Assembly: GCF_011397635.1 (NCBI RefSeq)
Contig: NC_064755.1
Span: forward strand, 39,476,059 to 39,540,058
Source: Epinephelus fuscoguttatus
Taxonomy: Eukaryota; Chordata; Actinopteri; Perciformes; Serranidae
Direction: 5' to 3'
DNA length: 64,000 bases
Shown here: positions 35,955 to 46,390 of the stretch, one piece after another
How positions within the stretch are numbered: the stretch's first letter is position 1
Layout: each line of letters opens with the position of its first letter
Notes under the pieces: model-generated
The model's input: the letters and a program-made list of their open reading frames with translations, nothing else
Databases searched by the model: none
Told to the model about the DNA's origin: nothing
Translations under genes and position numbers: made by a program

Positions 35955-38900
35955 ACAACATCTGGATTCACCTGCTCTCCAGCTGTGAGCCTCGTCCACA
36001 TCCAGCAGCTGCTGGAGGTTTCCACCTGCAGCCTGACCTCATCTGTTTCCTCAGATCAAAACTAAACCGAGCGCTGCTTCTCTCTCCAGTGAGAATGTTA
36101 AGTGTGAGAGGAAGCATTTAACCACAAAGCCACCATCTGTGTTTGTTTATGCCCCAAAATATCTGTATTTATACTGCAAGTACTCAACTCAAGTACTCAT
36201 AGCAAGTGCCCACCTTCAAAAGCTAGACACTGAGTTTAAACTGAGTCAAAATGAACTGTGTGATGGAGAGAGAGAGAGGTGAGTCAAAGGTACAGTGTGA
36301 GGTGAAGGGGACAGGTGCATGCAGGTGTGCTAACAACAGGAAGTTGTTGTAGTTTGGTTGATTTGGCCGCTTATCAAAACAGTCAGCAGTCGGAGCTGCA
36401 GCAGAGACACACAAATCATGGAGGACATTAGGGTACTTAAAAGCCTGCAATTTGCATCTAAATCACACTCCGTGTTCTCAGAGTCAGAACTCAGTGAGGT
36501 CTGAACCTGCACACATGAAACACATATTTTTGGACTCTGTATCACTTCCACTTCCTGAGGATCTCATCATTTCTGTCCATCCAGAATAAACTTCCATAAA
36601 TGCACTTAGAAATCAGACAAAAAAAGATGCTCCTTATAACTTAAGAACTTGCCTCTGAATCATTGGGTGAGAGGCAGGGTTCATCCTGGACTGGACAATT
36701 TAGAATCACCAATTAACCTGCATGTCTTTGGACTGTGGGAGGAAGCTGGAGTACCCGGAGGAAACCCACGCTGACACAGGGAGAACATGCAAACTCCGGA
36801 CAGGACTCCCCCACCCTGGAGTTCTAACCAGGAACCCTCTTGCTGTGAGGCGACAATGCTAACCACTGCACCACCGTGCCGCAGCAGAGACACACAGATC
36901 ATGGAGGAGATTCGGGTACTTTAAAACCCGCAATTTGCATCAGAAATCGCACTCATAACTCAGTCAGGTCTGAACCTGCAGACATACAAAACATATTTTT
37001 GGACACTTCCACTTCCCGAGGATCTCGTTATCTCTGATGTCCATCCAGAATAAACGTCCATAAATCCACTTAAAAATCACACAGAAAGATGCTCCTTATC
37101 TGCCTCAGAATTTTAAAATTTTCTTCAGTGTTCATACTTTTAATGCTAATTTTAATAAAATATAAAACCAATAAAAGGTCACGTTAGGGACTCCCTAAAA
37201 ACTCTCTCTTCACCTGGGAAGCAGTTCCTCATGTCCTGCGTTTCACAGTCAGTGCTTCTCCTTCCTAGCATTCGGTGAACACACATTGGAACAGGCTAGC
37301 AGATGCCCAGGTGTGTGTCACTGAAGAGGCCCTGCCTTTAATTCTGGCAAATCGTGCAAATGAATTGTGGGTACTTCAATCCCGCTGAGGATACACACAA
37401 GCATCCTTGAAACTTCTCTGAGGGAAGGACAAGGTCTTCGGTAGCATTTGAAGGACCCTTGACATCGCAACAGTCCTTAAGCAGGATTTGATGATGATGC
37501 GATGATGATGATGATGTCCAGCTTTTCATTTTCATCATAATTCAGAATGTTTGTTCTGCGTTCTTACAGAGGTACGAGCAGGTTATCTTGTAGAGTATGA
37601 ATGTGAACAGGCTGAGGTGGTCACGGAGCTAACTGAAGCGTGCACTGCTGCATCCTGAAAAGTTAAAAGTTGAAGACAAAATCCTGGAGCTTCAGCTATC
37701 CACTGATTGTGCATGTTGCTTAGTTTGTGCAGACGGTTTATTTTTGGCTAATGCGATGTAGAATAAAGTGGTTTTCATGAAAAATCACTTTTTTAAGCTC
37801 AGATTTGGTAATGTTTTTTTTTTCTGATGGAAGCGTTCGTTGCACATGATGTGTTCGTGGACCATAGGAACTTTGAAAATCCAAAGATAATTTCAGTTTT
37901 TACAGTTTCTAGTTATGATAAATGGTGTAATTTGGTGGATTTTTTAAGTAAGAGGAGGAGCCGACAGTGTCAGCCAACATTACAGATGTTGCAGTAACGC
38001 TCGCTGGGAGCATTTAACGTTTGTCATATCAATCAAATAACTCTGTAATCAACTTCCAACATCTCAAACAGCCATGCTAATATTTTTATGCTTGTTTTTT
38101 CATGGCATTTTTTCTTCCTCTCAAAGACCTAGCAGTGAGGTTGTAGAAATAAAACTACTTCTGTATGCCAAGCTTGTAGGAGAACTATGGTGGCTGATGT
38201 GAAAGCACAGCCCTATCTAGAGCTAGTATTTGATTTATTGCTTCTGGGCTACTGTAGAAACAACATGGTGGACTCCATGGAAGACAACCCGCTCCTTATG
38301 TAGATATAAACAGCTCATTCCAAGGTAACAAAAACACGACAATACTTATTTTCAGGTGATTATACACTAAAGACAAAAGAAATATGAGTACTGTATTTAA
38401 TTTCTGCCAATATATCCGCCTAAATCCGCCACACTGTACCTTTAATCTTATCCGTAAAACTCAGTTTAGTTACACCAGCCAGCTTAGAGGCCGTTTACAT
38501 GTACACGGTGATTTTGATAAACGGAGACATCTTCCTTCGTTTGTGCCCTTCGTTTACACGCAAACGGAGATTTCTCCTCTGAAAACGAGTCTTTCTAAAA
38601 ACTCTGGCCAGAGTGGAGAGTTTGGAAAACTCCGTTTGCGCGTTTGCATGTAAACTGAGATAAACGGAGATAAACGGAGTTATAGGCAGCTGACGTCACA
38701 GTATGCGCCAGAACTTGCGCCTGTGTCAAAAGTGCGACCTACGTTGCTATGGTGACAATGGATACATGGAAGGCTTGAGCTTCTCGTTACACTGCCACCT
38801 ACAGGTTTGGCGTGCTCTTGTGTATATATACACGGGTAAGTGTAAACGAAGATCTGTTTGAAAATGGAGACGGTGAAATGTCCGTTTATGAAAATAGCCG

Positions 38901-39100
38901 ACAACGTGTAAACGGCCTCTCAGTCTGAAAATTTTCTTCCCCAAAAACCCGTCAGGCTGCATCAGTCTGATTAAAGCTAAACTAGTTATTTACCTGAAGG
39001 GCAAGGGGCAGTGTCCGTCCTCCTCTCTGGGGGGCTCCACCTCATTGGCGTGCAGGACGCTGACATCATCACTCTGCTCCATATTCTCCGTCATCATCAT
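12909..39100 (-). CDS. gramd2a: gramd2a, GRAM domain-containing protein 2A, complete (317 residues)
   Basis: Eleven coding exons on the minus strand, in transcript order: 39100-38994, 27672-27615, 24849-24777, 24529-24426, 21712-21614, 20909-20838, 20628-20569, 19382-19247, 19149-19056, 13252-13151, 12957-12909. They total 954 nt, all junctions are GT-AG and phases agree. Residues ~60-80 hold [12 protein letters not shown]. The GRAM domain (~80-171) has [41 protein letters not shown] and [18 protein letters not shown]. Residues 192-236 hold [16 protein letters not shown] and a Ser/Leu-rich linker. One transmembrane helix spans ~264-281 near the C-terminus, with LEQQL after it. This matches human GRAMD2A (about 354 residues) rather than GRAMD2B. 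From family knowledge, GRAMD2A is an ER-anchored protein at ER-plasma membrane contacts that binds PI(4,5)P2. The first of three consecutive ATGs was taken as start. Confidence 0.92.
13490..13620 (+). repeat. 38-bp satellite, short plus-oriented outlier block
   Basis: Several units with GTCATTGTATAGTATGTCAG and AAAAGTGATGAAAAAAGGTC, the same orientation as the main array at 16-18.5 kb but separated from it by the inverted block. Confidence 0.85.
14253..15190 (-). repeat. 38-bp satellite, inverted block with 76-bp higher-order pattern
   Basis: 14253-14750 is a very homogeneous array, with CATCATTTGGGACGACATGC starting at 14351, 14389, 14427, 14465 and 14503, a period of exactly 38 bp. Units alternate between ...ATGACTTTTTTT and ...ATGAAATTTTTT, so the repeat is mostly a 76-bp dimer with one phase break. 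14751-15190 is a more decayed continuation (TTTTTGACATACTATACTAT, GACCTTTTGTCATCAC). Orientation is opposite to 16005-18460. Confidence 0.9.
15241..15990 (+). mobile_element. LTR-like insertion within the satellite
   Basis: About 740 bp of unique sequence interrupts the satellite. It begins TGTTATAACCCTGGGTCG. It holds CCAAT-like sites (GATTGGTCGATTT, GGATTGGTCCAAC) and near its end AATAAACTGTTTTCTGATAA followed by GGGAGTGGGGAGTCACAC, resembling the U3-R-U5 order of a solo LTR. I could not define clean TG...CA ends or a target duplication, so the class is uncertain. The 172-codon minus-strand frame in it shows no known motif. Confidence 0.35.
16005..18460 (+). repeat. 38-bp satellite, main array with ~152-bp higher-order repeats
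   Basis: Dozens of units with the core GGTCATAGTATAGTATGTCA separated by A-rich linkers such as AAAAAAGTGATGAAAAAA. Around 16643 and 16794 a four-unit block is repeated about 151-152 bp apart, showing higher-order organisation. Units become diverged beyond about 17400. The core is a near-palindrome. Minus-strand frames full of YYDLF, HHFF and TMTFF are translations of the repeat, not proteins. Confidence 0.92.
18614..18628 (+). promoter_or_regulatory. CTCF-like motif
   Basis: CCAGCAGGTGGCAGC matches the degenerate CTCF core CCASYAGRKGGCRSY at all 15 positions. It lies in unique sequence about 150 bp beyond the satellite edge in the gramd2a intron. Occupancy is inferred from motif only. Confidence 0.4.
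19152..19180. repeat. (CA)n microsatellite at a gramd2a splice acceptor
   Basis: On the transcribed strand this is (TG)n ending in TAG directly before exon 19149-19056, replacing a normal polypyrimidine tract. Confidence 0.9.
19383..20568 (-). other. gramd2a intron, unique sequence
   Basis: No exon or RNA gene seen. 19455-19660 is a diverged relative of 10500-10690. The nearby introns 20629-20837 and 20910-21613 also hold no recognisable element. Confidence 0.5.
22251..22265. promoter_or_regulatory. Perfect estrogen-response palindrome (first copy)
   Basis: AGGTCACAGTGACCT fits GGTCAnnnTGACC exactly, including flanking A and T, and is the classic vitellogenin-type ERE sequence. It is inside a dispersed repeat; function is not shown. 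Confidence 0.55.
22384..22417. promoter_or_regulatory. Second ERE palindrome followed by DR1-like half-sites
   Basis: 22384-22398 repeats AGGTCACAGTGACCT. It is followed by TAACCTTTGACC and TGACCTTTGACC (22406-22417), the latter matching a DR1 element (GGTCAAAGGTCA on the other strand) of the PPAR/RXR/HNF4 type. Confidence 0.5.
22635..23190. repeat. Repeat family K, long copy, with an embedded LINE/SINE-like tail
   Basis: 22635-22870 and 23040-23190 carry ACTTAAGTACCGTACTTCAG, TCTCAGAGGGAAATACTGTG and ACAGGACTTTTACCTGTAAC. 22878-22925 (ACAAGATAAACTTTATTGAT, CCCTTGGTGAAATTTCC) is a short retroposon-tail type sequence also seen near 24057-24100 and 24995-25035. Confidence 0.6.
23191..24425 (-). 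other. gramd2a intron remainder
   Basis: AT-rich sequence. Apart from the retroposon-tail fragment at 24057-24100 I see no element, exon or RNA gene. Confidence 0.45.
25285..25440 (+). mobile_element. LINE reverse-transcriptase remnant (L2/CR1/Rex1-like)
   Basis: Plus-strand translation gives [19 protein letters not shown] and then [15 protein letters not shown], the conserved RT motifs B-C region with the YADD catalytic pair. The frame is short and flanks are unrelated, so this is a dead fragment inside the gramd2a intron between exons 27615 and 24849. Confidence 0.75.
25441..27614 (-). other. gramd2a intron remainder
   Basis: Contains a family K fragment at 26150-26290 (CATGTACGGTTTTGACTACA, ACTTTTACTTAAGAAAAGGG). 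The remainder is AT-rich with no gene recognised. The lower part of this intron (24850-25284) is likewise featureless except for a retroposon-tail piece near 25000. Confidence 0.5.
27673..30019 (-). other. Start of the 11.3-kb gramd2a intron 27673-38993
   Basis: 27960-28220 (CGTCGCCACCTACTGAGGAT, GGGGTACCTAGCACACAG) and 28890-28945 (GGTACCATGTCTGAAGG, GGTTCCAAAGGTAC) look like parts of a MITE with GGTACC ends but I could not delimit it. 29200-29345 is a family K fragment. (AC)n lies at 29853-29894. No gene recognised. Confidence 0.4.
30064..30606. mobile_element. MITE family P, full-length reference copy, nested in repeat K
   Basis: Begins TTAAAGGTCCAGTGTGTAGG and ends TACACACTGGACCTTTAA, with clean inverted ends. 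It interrupts family K sequence: ACTATGTACTTTTAATCAAA before 30064 and TTGCTCTGTACTTGACGAC after 30606. At 543 bp it serves as the reference length for the family in this window. Confidence 0.85.
31054..32226. mobile_element. Fold-back Tc1-like transposon: two inverted 5' halves
   Basis: The left arm 31056-31583 (CACTGAACAAAAATATAAAC outward) is mirrored by the right arm 31697-32222 with few mismatches, around a 113-bp spacer. Both arms begin a Tc1-type transposase. The plus arm reads [19 protein letters not shown], then [20 protein letters not shown] (paired-like helix-turn-helix), and its frame continues through the spacer to [13 protein letters not shown] before entering the opposite arm. 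The minus arm starts [16 protein letters not shown]. The catalytic DDE region is absent, so neither can make transposase. TA dinucleotides flank both ends. A normal Tc1 element has one transposase gene between short terminal repeats. Confidence 0.9.
32227..33983 (-). other. gramd2a intron remainder
   Basis: A family K fragment at 32340-32450 and small (TG)n/(CA)n tracts near 32540 and 32605. 32700-33980 is unique sequence with no gene recognised. Confidence 0.45.
33984..34220. mobile_element. MITE family C, partial copy
   Basis: CTAGTCTCACTCACCAGACC, then AAAGGTCTGGCTGG, GTTCTGGGCGGTGCCACAGC and GCGCTTGCAAAAATATTGCC. The order and motifs match 43732-44095. Only the left terminal repeat was found. 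Confidence 0.5.
34221..36396 (-). other. gramd2a intron remainder with microsatellites
   Basis: (CA)n/(AC)n tracts at about 35434-35461 and 35540-35575, and a long (GT)n at 35906-35952. Overlapping frames across 35402-35772 are translations of these tracts. No gene recognised. Confidence 0.5.
36397..37102. repeat. Segmental duplication flanking a SINE-like insert
   Basis: 36397-36640 (AGCAGAGACACACAAATCAT, TTGCATCTAAATCACACTC, CCATCCAGAATAAACTTCCA) recurs at 36886-37102 in the same orientation, offset about 485 bp. The copies are roughly 85-90% alike by eye. A SINE-like element sits between them. Confidence 0.85.
36660..36886 (-). mobile_element. tRNA-derived SINE-like retroposon
   Basis: Read on the minus strand it contains the A-box-like TGGTGCAGTGGTTAGCAT, a degraded B-box where other copies show GGTTCGAACC, then GCATGTTCTCCCTGTGTCAG and TTCCTCCCACAGTCCAAAGA. 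Family members lie at 54070-54275 (minus) and 55431-55738 (plus). Confidence 0.65.
37103..38184 (-). other. gramd2a intron remainder
   Basis: A short GATGAT-rich tract at 37488-37517; otherwise no element or gene recognised. Confidence 0.45.
38185..38445. mobile_element. MITE family P, truncated copy
   Basis: AACTATGGTGGCTGATGTG, CTTCTGGGCTACTGTAGAA and CCGCCACACTGTACCTTTAA align with the 12108-12383 copy; the other end is missing. Confidence 0.7.
38485..38921. mobile_element. MITE with AGAGGCCGTTTACA inverted ends
   Basis: The left end AGAGGCCGTTTACATGTACA and the right end reverse-complemented AGAGGCCGTTTACACGTTGT form terminal inverted repeats about 22 bp long, with many internal AAACGGAGA units. 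It ends about 70 bp from the first coding exon of gramd2a (38994). Confidence 0.75.
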
Positions 39101-39107
39101 TATCGGC

Positions 39108-42100
39108 CTGGAGGGTCAGGAGGGCAGAACAGCGTTAAACACTGAGAATATTTCAGATTGAAATCACATGATACAGGTTTATTTTCAGGAGAACACCTCT
39201 GTGTCTGCAGGTTGCTCCGTCGCCTCATGGTGTTATAAATAAAGCTTCGTAGTGTAGCTCAGTGTTACATTAAGACTGCTCTGGAAGACTGTGAAATGAT
39301 GATCAGGAGGAGAGTGAGAAGTGGGAGGGAGAGCGAGGGATGCAGCATCAGATAACTAAATATAGAAGTGTGACCAACATCCAGTGAGCTAAAGAAGAAG
39401 TAAACACGTGAGGCATGAGACGAGACCAGCAGGTTCTCTCTAAAACCGCAGAAACCGTGGAACGCTGAGATATTAAACCAGTAAAAACACTTTGATTCCT
39501 CTGGGTTCTCTCTGGAAATCTCTCTGGATGAAGGTATTGAATGTTTTTACCTCCATCTTCTTCACAGTCTGAGAGCGGCTGAGTAGAAACACAAAATATT
39601 CACCTAAGAACTATTTTTGAAGAAGTGGAGTTCACACACTGACAGTCAAGGGGGGGTCAAAGGGTACAGGTGACCCTAGCCAAAGGCCAAGAGGGGGCCT
39701 ATGAAAAGGTCTATGGTTAACCCTTAAATGGGATCAAGTGTATCTGATAATACAAGTTATTTGTATTTACATGATGAATAAATGTACTGTTATCATTAAA
39801 ACACATTTCAACGTGCCGTCTGATACTCCCACCACCCTGCAGGTATTGTGAAATGGTGCAGTCTATCTGACATGGGTCAGGTGCTTGCTGTGCAAAACTC
39901 AGAGGTGCCCTTGATGTAAACATGTGAGGCGGACTGCAGCCTGACCAGCCAAGTCAGAATGCCTCACCAAAAATCAGGAGCTTCTAAAAAAACAGTGTAA
40001 AGAGAGAACAAGTGAATGAAAGGAGAAGAGAGGTGATGACCAACTGTCTGGCAAAAAATAAAACAAAACAAAGTGTAAAAGCAGCAGGTATGATGAGCGA
40101 AGCAGATGGTGAGAAGTCAGGCAGACTAATTTTAAAAAGAGAACCTGCTGTATTGCGCTTGGTTTTAAAGCGACGGTGAAGACACTGCTATGATATCAAG
40201 TATCACATACTGTTGGTACCAATCAGGTTAAGCTATCTTGTGGGAAAGGGGGCCACATTATGCTCCAAAGTTAGGCTAAATTTTGTCGAGGGATAAAGGA
40301 ACAGTGCCTTTTTTCAAAATGATGTATTTAAATATTTCTGCATACTGGGGTCTCTGAACATGAACTGGGTGTGACTGGAAAACTGGGAGTTGACAATGCC
40401 ATATACTCTTCACACTGTTTCAGTTCAGCACACAATCTGACCAATATTTGGTTACAGTAGCCTTGAGACTGAATGAATAAATAAAGAAAAAAAAATTGTT
40501 CACTCATGATTCGATCGTATAATTTAATACCATGAAGTAATTTCCTTAATCAATGATTTGACTTTTCTCTAATCATTCTCACTTTAGAAAGGCCACCGCA
40601 AGAAAACACGTTCTTTGTTTATGTTAACATATATCCCATAATGTGCATTTAGATCGGTTCACATCTGCATCCAGGCAGGGAAAGTGAAAGGCACCCTAAC
40701 ATTAGTGATGTACCTAACGTAGCTAGCATGCTACCTATGGCTGATCGCTGACAGCTATAAACAAAAAACGACGATCCGTTGTCTGTTTGATAATCTAAAC
40801 GAAGAACGCATTTTCTTGTGGTGTCCTTTTTAAAATGAGCAGTGGTGAAAGTTACTCTATTCTGTTATGATCAAGGAGGCAGTATGGGCCGAATGGGCGT
40901 TTACCCAGGGTGGCACTTTGTTATGACGTGTGGGGGGGCAGTAGGAGCGACAAGTGCTGGAATTTGTAATTTACGTGACAACGACCTGAACGCAACACAG
41001 GCTCTGCTCCAATTGTTCACTGCTGTGTGAGCTGCGTCGTTTTCGGTCAGGTAAATGCAACCCGAGGAGGGTGTCGCCCAGGGTGCCATTTAGGCTAGAA
41101 CCGCCACTGCAAGGAAGAAGACAGCATTACCTAGCTAATTAAATTATATTATATGGGGACGTCTCCATCAGTCTTAACCCAGGACAATAAACCAAATTAA
41201 TGCTTAACGAATGTGAGTTTTTACAGTTCCTTCTGATGTTGAATTATCTTTCACCACCTCAGTGATTCTGTTCATGTAAGACAAACACACTCCTCTGCTG
41301 AGTATCCAGCAGAGATTATATCCTGAATATCGAGATTATAATTAACTGGAGACAAACTTAATTTTCTACTACCGCATTCTCTATAAAAATGTTCTGACAT
41401 CCAACGGCACAACAAGACATTTTTATTTCGGGTGTGTTGACTGTTTCTCTCCGATGTCCGCTGTTTTTCTGCCACCAGTATGCACACCTGACTGCTGTGA
41501 CGAAAGTGTGACGCCCACTCAAAACTGGTCTATAGCATACACTTCAACTGACTTTGATTGTTTCGGGTGTCTAAAATAAGGTTTGCTGCTGCCCCTCCAC
41601 AGCAGTACATTGCTTCACTTCTATGTTAGACTCCAGCCTGCCATTACAAACCGGGGGCATACTGTCTGCCATCTACTTTAGGTTACACACTGACAATGGT
41701 GAAGTACCTCATACAACCCCGCCTCAAAAAATCTGAACTATCCCTTTAATACGAGGGCTGTTGGTAGATCTGGCACCTGCACTAGCAGTAATGCTGCAAC
41801 TATGCTGCGGTTGATAGCAGGGTGAGTAACAGATTTAGCAGTGAGGTTGGTAACAGGATGAATAATAGATTGAGTTAAAGGGTTGGACTGCAGAACATTC
41901 CAGAGTTAATACTGTGATTGTGTCAGAGTAAGTACTGGAAATCAGACTGGAGCTACTACAGCTGCTTCTGGGTTTATCATTCAGTAGTGGTGACTGATAC
42001 CAAATTAAATACTGGATCAGTACTGCCGTCGGTTTCTACGACGACTAGAACTTGTCCTGGTACCACGTTCTGATGAGAGCTGCCGAGAAAACCTTTGGTC

Positions 42101-43731
42101 TGATCTGTGTCAGTGCTCACAGGCCTGCTGAGACATTCAGATCGAACACATACCCGAAAACGTGCCCAACCCTCTCTCTCTCTCTTTCTCTCTCTCTCTC
42201 ACACACACACAGACACACACACACACACACACACACACGGCAGCCGGGATATTCTCCCCTCTGTTGCCATGGCAACGGCATGAAAAGAGGCCTGTTCAGA
42301 TCAAGTGTTTGGCTCCTGGGCTCCATGTCGGCTGAATCCAGGGCAGAAAGGCAGTTTTCGAACAGCCAGTGAGGTGGAACGCATCGACTAGATTATTGTG
42401 AGGAAAACTGATCATAGTGATTACATCCATTTGATTTATTTTATTATTGGATCAGTTACCAGGGGAACGTGCCGAGCCTATAAATAGAGCACTTATTGTA
42501 TTACTCCTTAGCTGTTACATTTCACTCGGTGGTTGTCGGCCTCGCTGCGGTGTGTGCATCACAAACCTGCTTCGCATGCTGCTCACTGTGTGACGTCTGT
42601 GTACATCAAAAACAGACAGACGTCGGGCTGTTTACATGTCGAGCCACAGAAATCTGAGACCTTTGTTAATGTGTCAGTCAGGTTCTTCTCTCTCCAGTTT
42701 CAACCTCAAATTGACTGAGATTACACAATAATTCAAGGTACAGCTGATTCTTCACTCAGAGTTTCTCTGAGCAGCGACAGAATCTGCGACACTGAATATT
42801 CAATATTTATGCATATTAACCTCCAGATATCCAACAATGAAAGTGACCTTGTGCATGTCATGGCATCACATGGTTTGTGTTTATATTAGTCCACATGCTG
42901 GCTTGGCTCAACATGGCGCGTCAGCCCAGATTTGCATCTCCATACAACAGGGCCCCACTTGAAGATGTGTCTTTGACTGATGACTCACTTGTGCCTGTGA
43001 ACCTATGGAAGGTTTTCCTGTCTACCCTGCTGCTGTTATTGTCAACCACTTTCTTTCAACCTACGCTGGACACGTCTCCTGCAGCTCGACTGCTATGTCT
43101 CAGAGGACCTTCTCATTTCTTGTTGCGTTGGCAAAGTCTTCTCCAAAACAGCAAACATTAGCACGGCTTGTGTTTCATCCTCAGACAAAGTGCTGCCATT
43201 TTATTTTACCTTCACTTTTTTTTAGACACAGTTGAAACTGCCAAAGTATGTCTGACAGTAGCATTGGAGGCTACTGAAACATGTTGCTGAATTGTCACTG
43301 ATGCCAAATGATGATGACGAAGCCCACCTGATGTCACTACAGGTGGAGGCAGTCTGGTGTGTTTTGGCACAGCCCTGGAGATGGTCCATTTCGGGGGCAA
43401 CTCAGAACAACTTGTCACAACTCTGCACGTTTAAAATGGTAATGGAAACGGCATAGTTTGACTTGGCTCGCCCCAAAGTACCAATGGAGAAGCTCTATAT
43501 AACGGAGAGTGTAAATCTCTAACATATGTCACCATAAAATGAATCTGGAAGCTGAATGTAACACAAAGATCTCTATCAGGACCAAACTTCTGATTCCACC
43601 TGCACTGACATTTCTGTACATCCCTCCAGAGTTGTTCGATGCCGGACTACAGCCAACACGTGTGGTTCAGTGTTGCATTGGAACCTTTACATTTATTGCA
43701 CCTGGGGTTGACTTTGAGACACATTTTAGGT
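39108..43731 (-). other. gramd2a first intron, proximal part
   Basis: The exon containing the start codon begins at 39107 after a CCTCCAG acceptor. This stretch holds a probable transposon end at 40880-41109 (CGCCCAGGGTGCCATTTAGG, CTAGAACCGCCACTG), a fragment related to the 9704 MITE at 41480-41760, and a (CT)n(AC)n microsatellite at 42172-42238. The rest shows no gene. Frames at 42877-43235 lack recognisable motifs. Confidence 0.5.
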
Positions 43732-44095
43732 AGTCTTGCATAGTGAGACCTTTAACATGCTGTGGCAGCGCTGCAGAAAGGTCTGGCTGAACCCTTCATA
43801 ATTCCAAACAAAGACAAAGCACTGTGGGTTGTCTGTATATCTGTAAACTAATCAGAATCGTCTTGGGCGGTGCTTAGCGTAGTATGCAGCAATAGTGCTC
43901 TTGCAAAACAGTGTCGAGAGGGAACTTGGTTTGGTGGAGAGGCGAGCGCTGAAATTAGAACGGCTAATTCCTGAAACACTACAAACAACATTAAAAGTTG
44001 TTTTAGCGTGTAGGTTTCTGCCCCAAATGTTGTTGTTTCACACACAGCGCTAAAATGAAGTGTGGAGACAGGTCTGGCTGTGCAGGACTAGTTTT
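43732..44095. mobile_element. MITE family C, complete copy
   Basis: The left end TAGTCTTGCATAGTGAGACC and the right end reverse-complemented TAGTCCTGCACAGCCAGACC form a 20-bp terminal inverted repeat. The interior contains GTCTTGGGCGGTGCTTAGCG and CTCTTGCAAAACAGTG, shared with 33984-34220. Confidence 0.7.
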
Positions 44096-46296
44096 TAGTT
44101 GTGACGGGGTAACATGCAGGAAGTGTGTTACTGTTTAGACAGGTGGCTAGAAACAGACTTACCCACAGTCCACATCCTGTGAGCTTATCTACATTTTAGA
44201 CGCTTCTTCTTGAGAAATGTGGCCTCTGTAAACTATTTATAGCAACTATTTTATTTTGTGTTGATTGTGATGCCACCTGGGGACAGAGGCTGCAGTGTCA
44301 GCTCATCTATTTGTTTTGGAAGCAAGTGAAAAAAAGATTATTATTTTTAATCCTATTTTAGTTTTGTTAAATGCAGCTGTTTGTAGGATGCAGAGCCATG
44401 AGGTCATGTATCTCTTTGTGTCTATGTAAGGATTATAACTTCAACATGAAGATAGTGAAACAAAGTCAAATTTGCTTTAGTACCGTTCATAAACCAAGGT
44501 TACATGTAGGCCTACAACTAATAGATTCTGTTGCTCGGTACTTTGTTTGAGAAGGTTATCAACATTTCCCAGTAATATTATGTCCTCTTAATAATAAGAC
44601 AACAAGTTCCTGCAAATGTTTCACAATAAAAGCCTTTTTAGAAAATGAAGGGATTCTCTCAACCATAATTTTACTGGACTTTTAATTTCAAATGGATACA
44701 AGAAGTGTTGAGTTTGAAATGAAGGTGCGATGCATTAACTTCATCAAGGCAAACAGGAGCGGATAAAAAGTAAAAATATAAAAATACAGAGGGATTAACA
44801 AATAACGGCCCGTTTATAATAAAGCTGGTGGCCTCTGCAAGTGTAAAAAAGTGGTCAGTAAAAACCACTGTTTTTTAATTTTCTTACTTTATGTACGTCT
44901 CTGTAATGAGGAAATAACATTGTTTGCTAGCTTGATGCTAATGGCAGTACTCACTGGGTTGCTCAAGTGCCTCTGCTGTTTCACACCATCATTTTCCCGT
45001 TTTTATTCTGTCATGGTAACGTCCCTAGAGGAAATTATAAAGCTATACACAAGATGAAACAATGGATTATCGTTGGAAGACACTCGTTGTTGTTCATGAT
45101 CCGAGCCGACACTATACGAAGCTTCATCGGCCTATAATCGGGCTGATATTATGAGTGTGAACCAGGCATCAGAACAAAAAAAAAAGCGTTAGATTACATC
45201 CAGACTTAGGAGGAAGCGGGCTGATTCAGGATCAGTGTTGAATCAGTTCTCCAGCTGCTGAATGAGGTTGACTTGTTTTATTCATCCACGCTCTATCACT
45301 GTTCCTTTTATCTATTTTTTGTTCTCCTTCTCATGCTGCCCCAGAATCAGCCATAACCATAAAATGCCATGACAAAAAAAAATAAAAAATTCTCTCTGCT
45401 TCCTTATAACTGGCGAACGTACGACTCACTGCCAAACTTAGCCTGTGAAAATGTAAATATAAGTCTTAAGAATCTGACCCAGGGACAAGCATTAAGAATA
45501 ACTATACAGAAACAGCCGGTCCTTTCACTGATGGCCTTGTTTGCTTACATCATACAGAGGCATCAGTGCTGCACTGAGACTGTTGCATAACCCGCTAAAA
45601 AGTCCTTGTAGCTGCTTTGAATTGAAGTGTGACGACCACACATAGAGGATGAGTGCACCTGCTTGAGGACGTCATCCCATCTGTCACCAGAGGAGCGGTG
45701 ACCTCTGTGTGCTGCTACCAGGCTGCTTTTGTTGTGGTGAGAAAGGCACATGTCAGACCCATTATCAAACCACAGAGAGCTGACACTAATCCTTTGGTTG
45801 ATGGACTGAAGGCAAACACCAGATCAATAAATCTGATGTCAGGAGGGAGAGCAGGACATTTGGGACTGCTGTGTAGATATCTGCAGAGGAGTTTAAACCT
45901 CACTGACCTGCTGATCGAATGAAGCAAAGCACTGAACACATTTCGATGAATGCACTGAGGGATCAAAGGTGGACGTGAACCACAGTTGCCATGGTGACAG
46001 GCATGATCCTGACGTGCATGTAGCCCGTTCTCCTTCCCTCCAGCTGACAGCAGGTACTGCTCCTCCTTCCTACTCCTCCTCCTGGTTTCCATGGAGACGC
46101 CTGTTGGTTTCCTCTCAAAGGAGTTGTGCCCCGCTGATTAAATCAGGCAGCACCTCAGGGAGACGCAGGCTGTTTGCTGTAATGGGAAACACTTTAGATC
46201 TTCAAGCTGTTGTTCCACCTCCCGCCGTCACACATCAGGTCGCACACTCATCGTTTAACTGAGAGGATGGAGCAAGGAGTCCTGTACGATGGCAAA
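44096..46296 (-). other. gramd2a first intron, unique sequence
   Basis: No repeat family or gene recognised. Overlapping frames on both strands at 45563-46262 are the longest, but they have no motif and no paired splice sites that I would trust. Confidence 0.4.
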
Positions 46297-46390
46297 GCCC
46301 TGCAGGACGTATCAGGATGACCAAGTCCTATAAGATGGATCAGAAAGACTGAGTCCTGCAGGACGGAGAAGGATGACCCAGTCCTGCAGG
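46297..46390. repeat. 28-bp degenerate minisatellite
   Basis: Units beginning GCCCTGCAGGACG, GTCCTATAAGATGG, GTCCTGCAGGACGG and GTCCTGCAGG start at 46297, 46325, 46353 and 46381, each 28 bp apart, with inner GGATGACCAA motifs. Confidence 0.8.

Noticed and set aside
12909..39100. Assignment to gramd2b or gramd1
   Set aside because: The block [23 protein letters not shown], the Ser/Leu linker with KWR and the single C-terminal helix followed by RLEQQL fit GRAMD2A better; GRAMD1 proteins also have a VASt/Aster domain, absent here.
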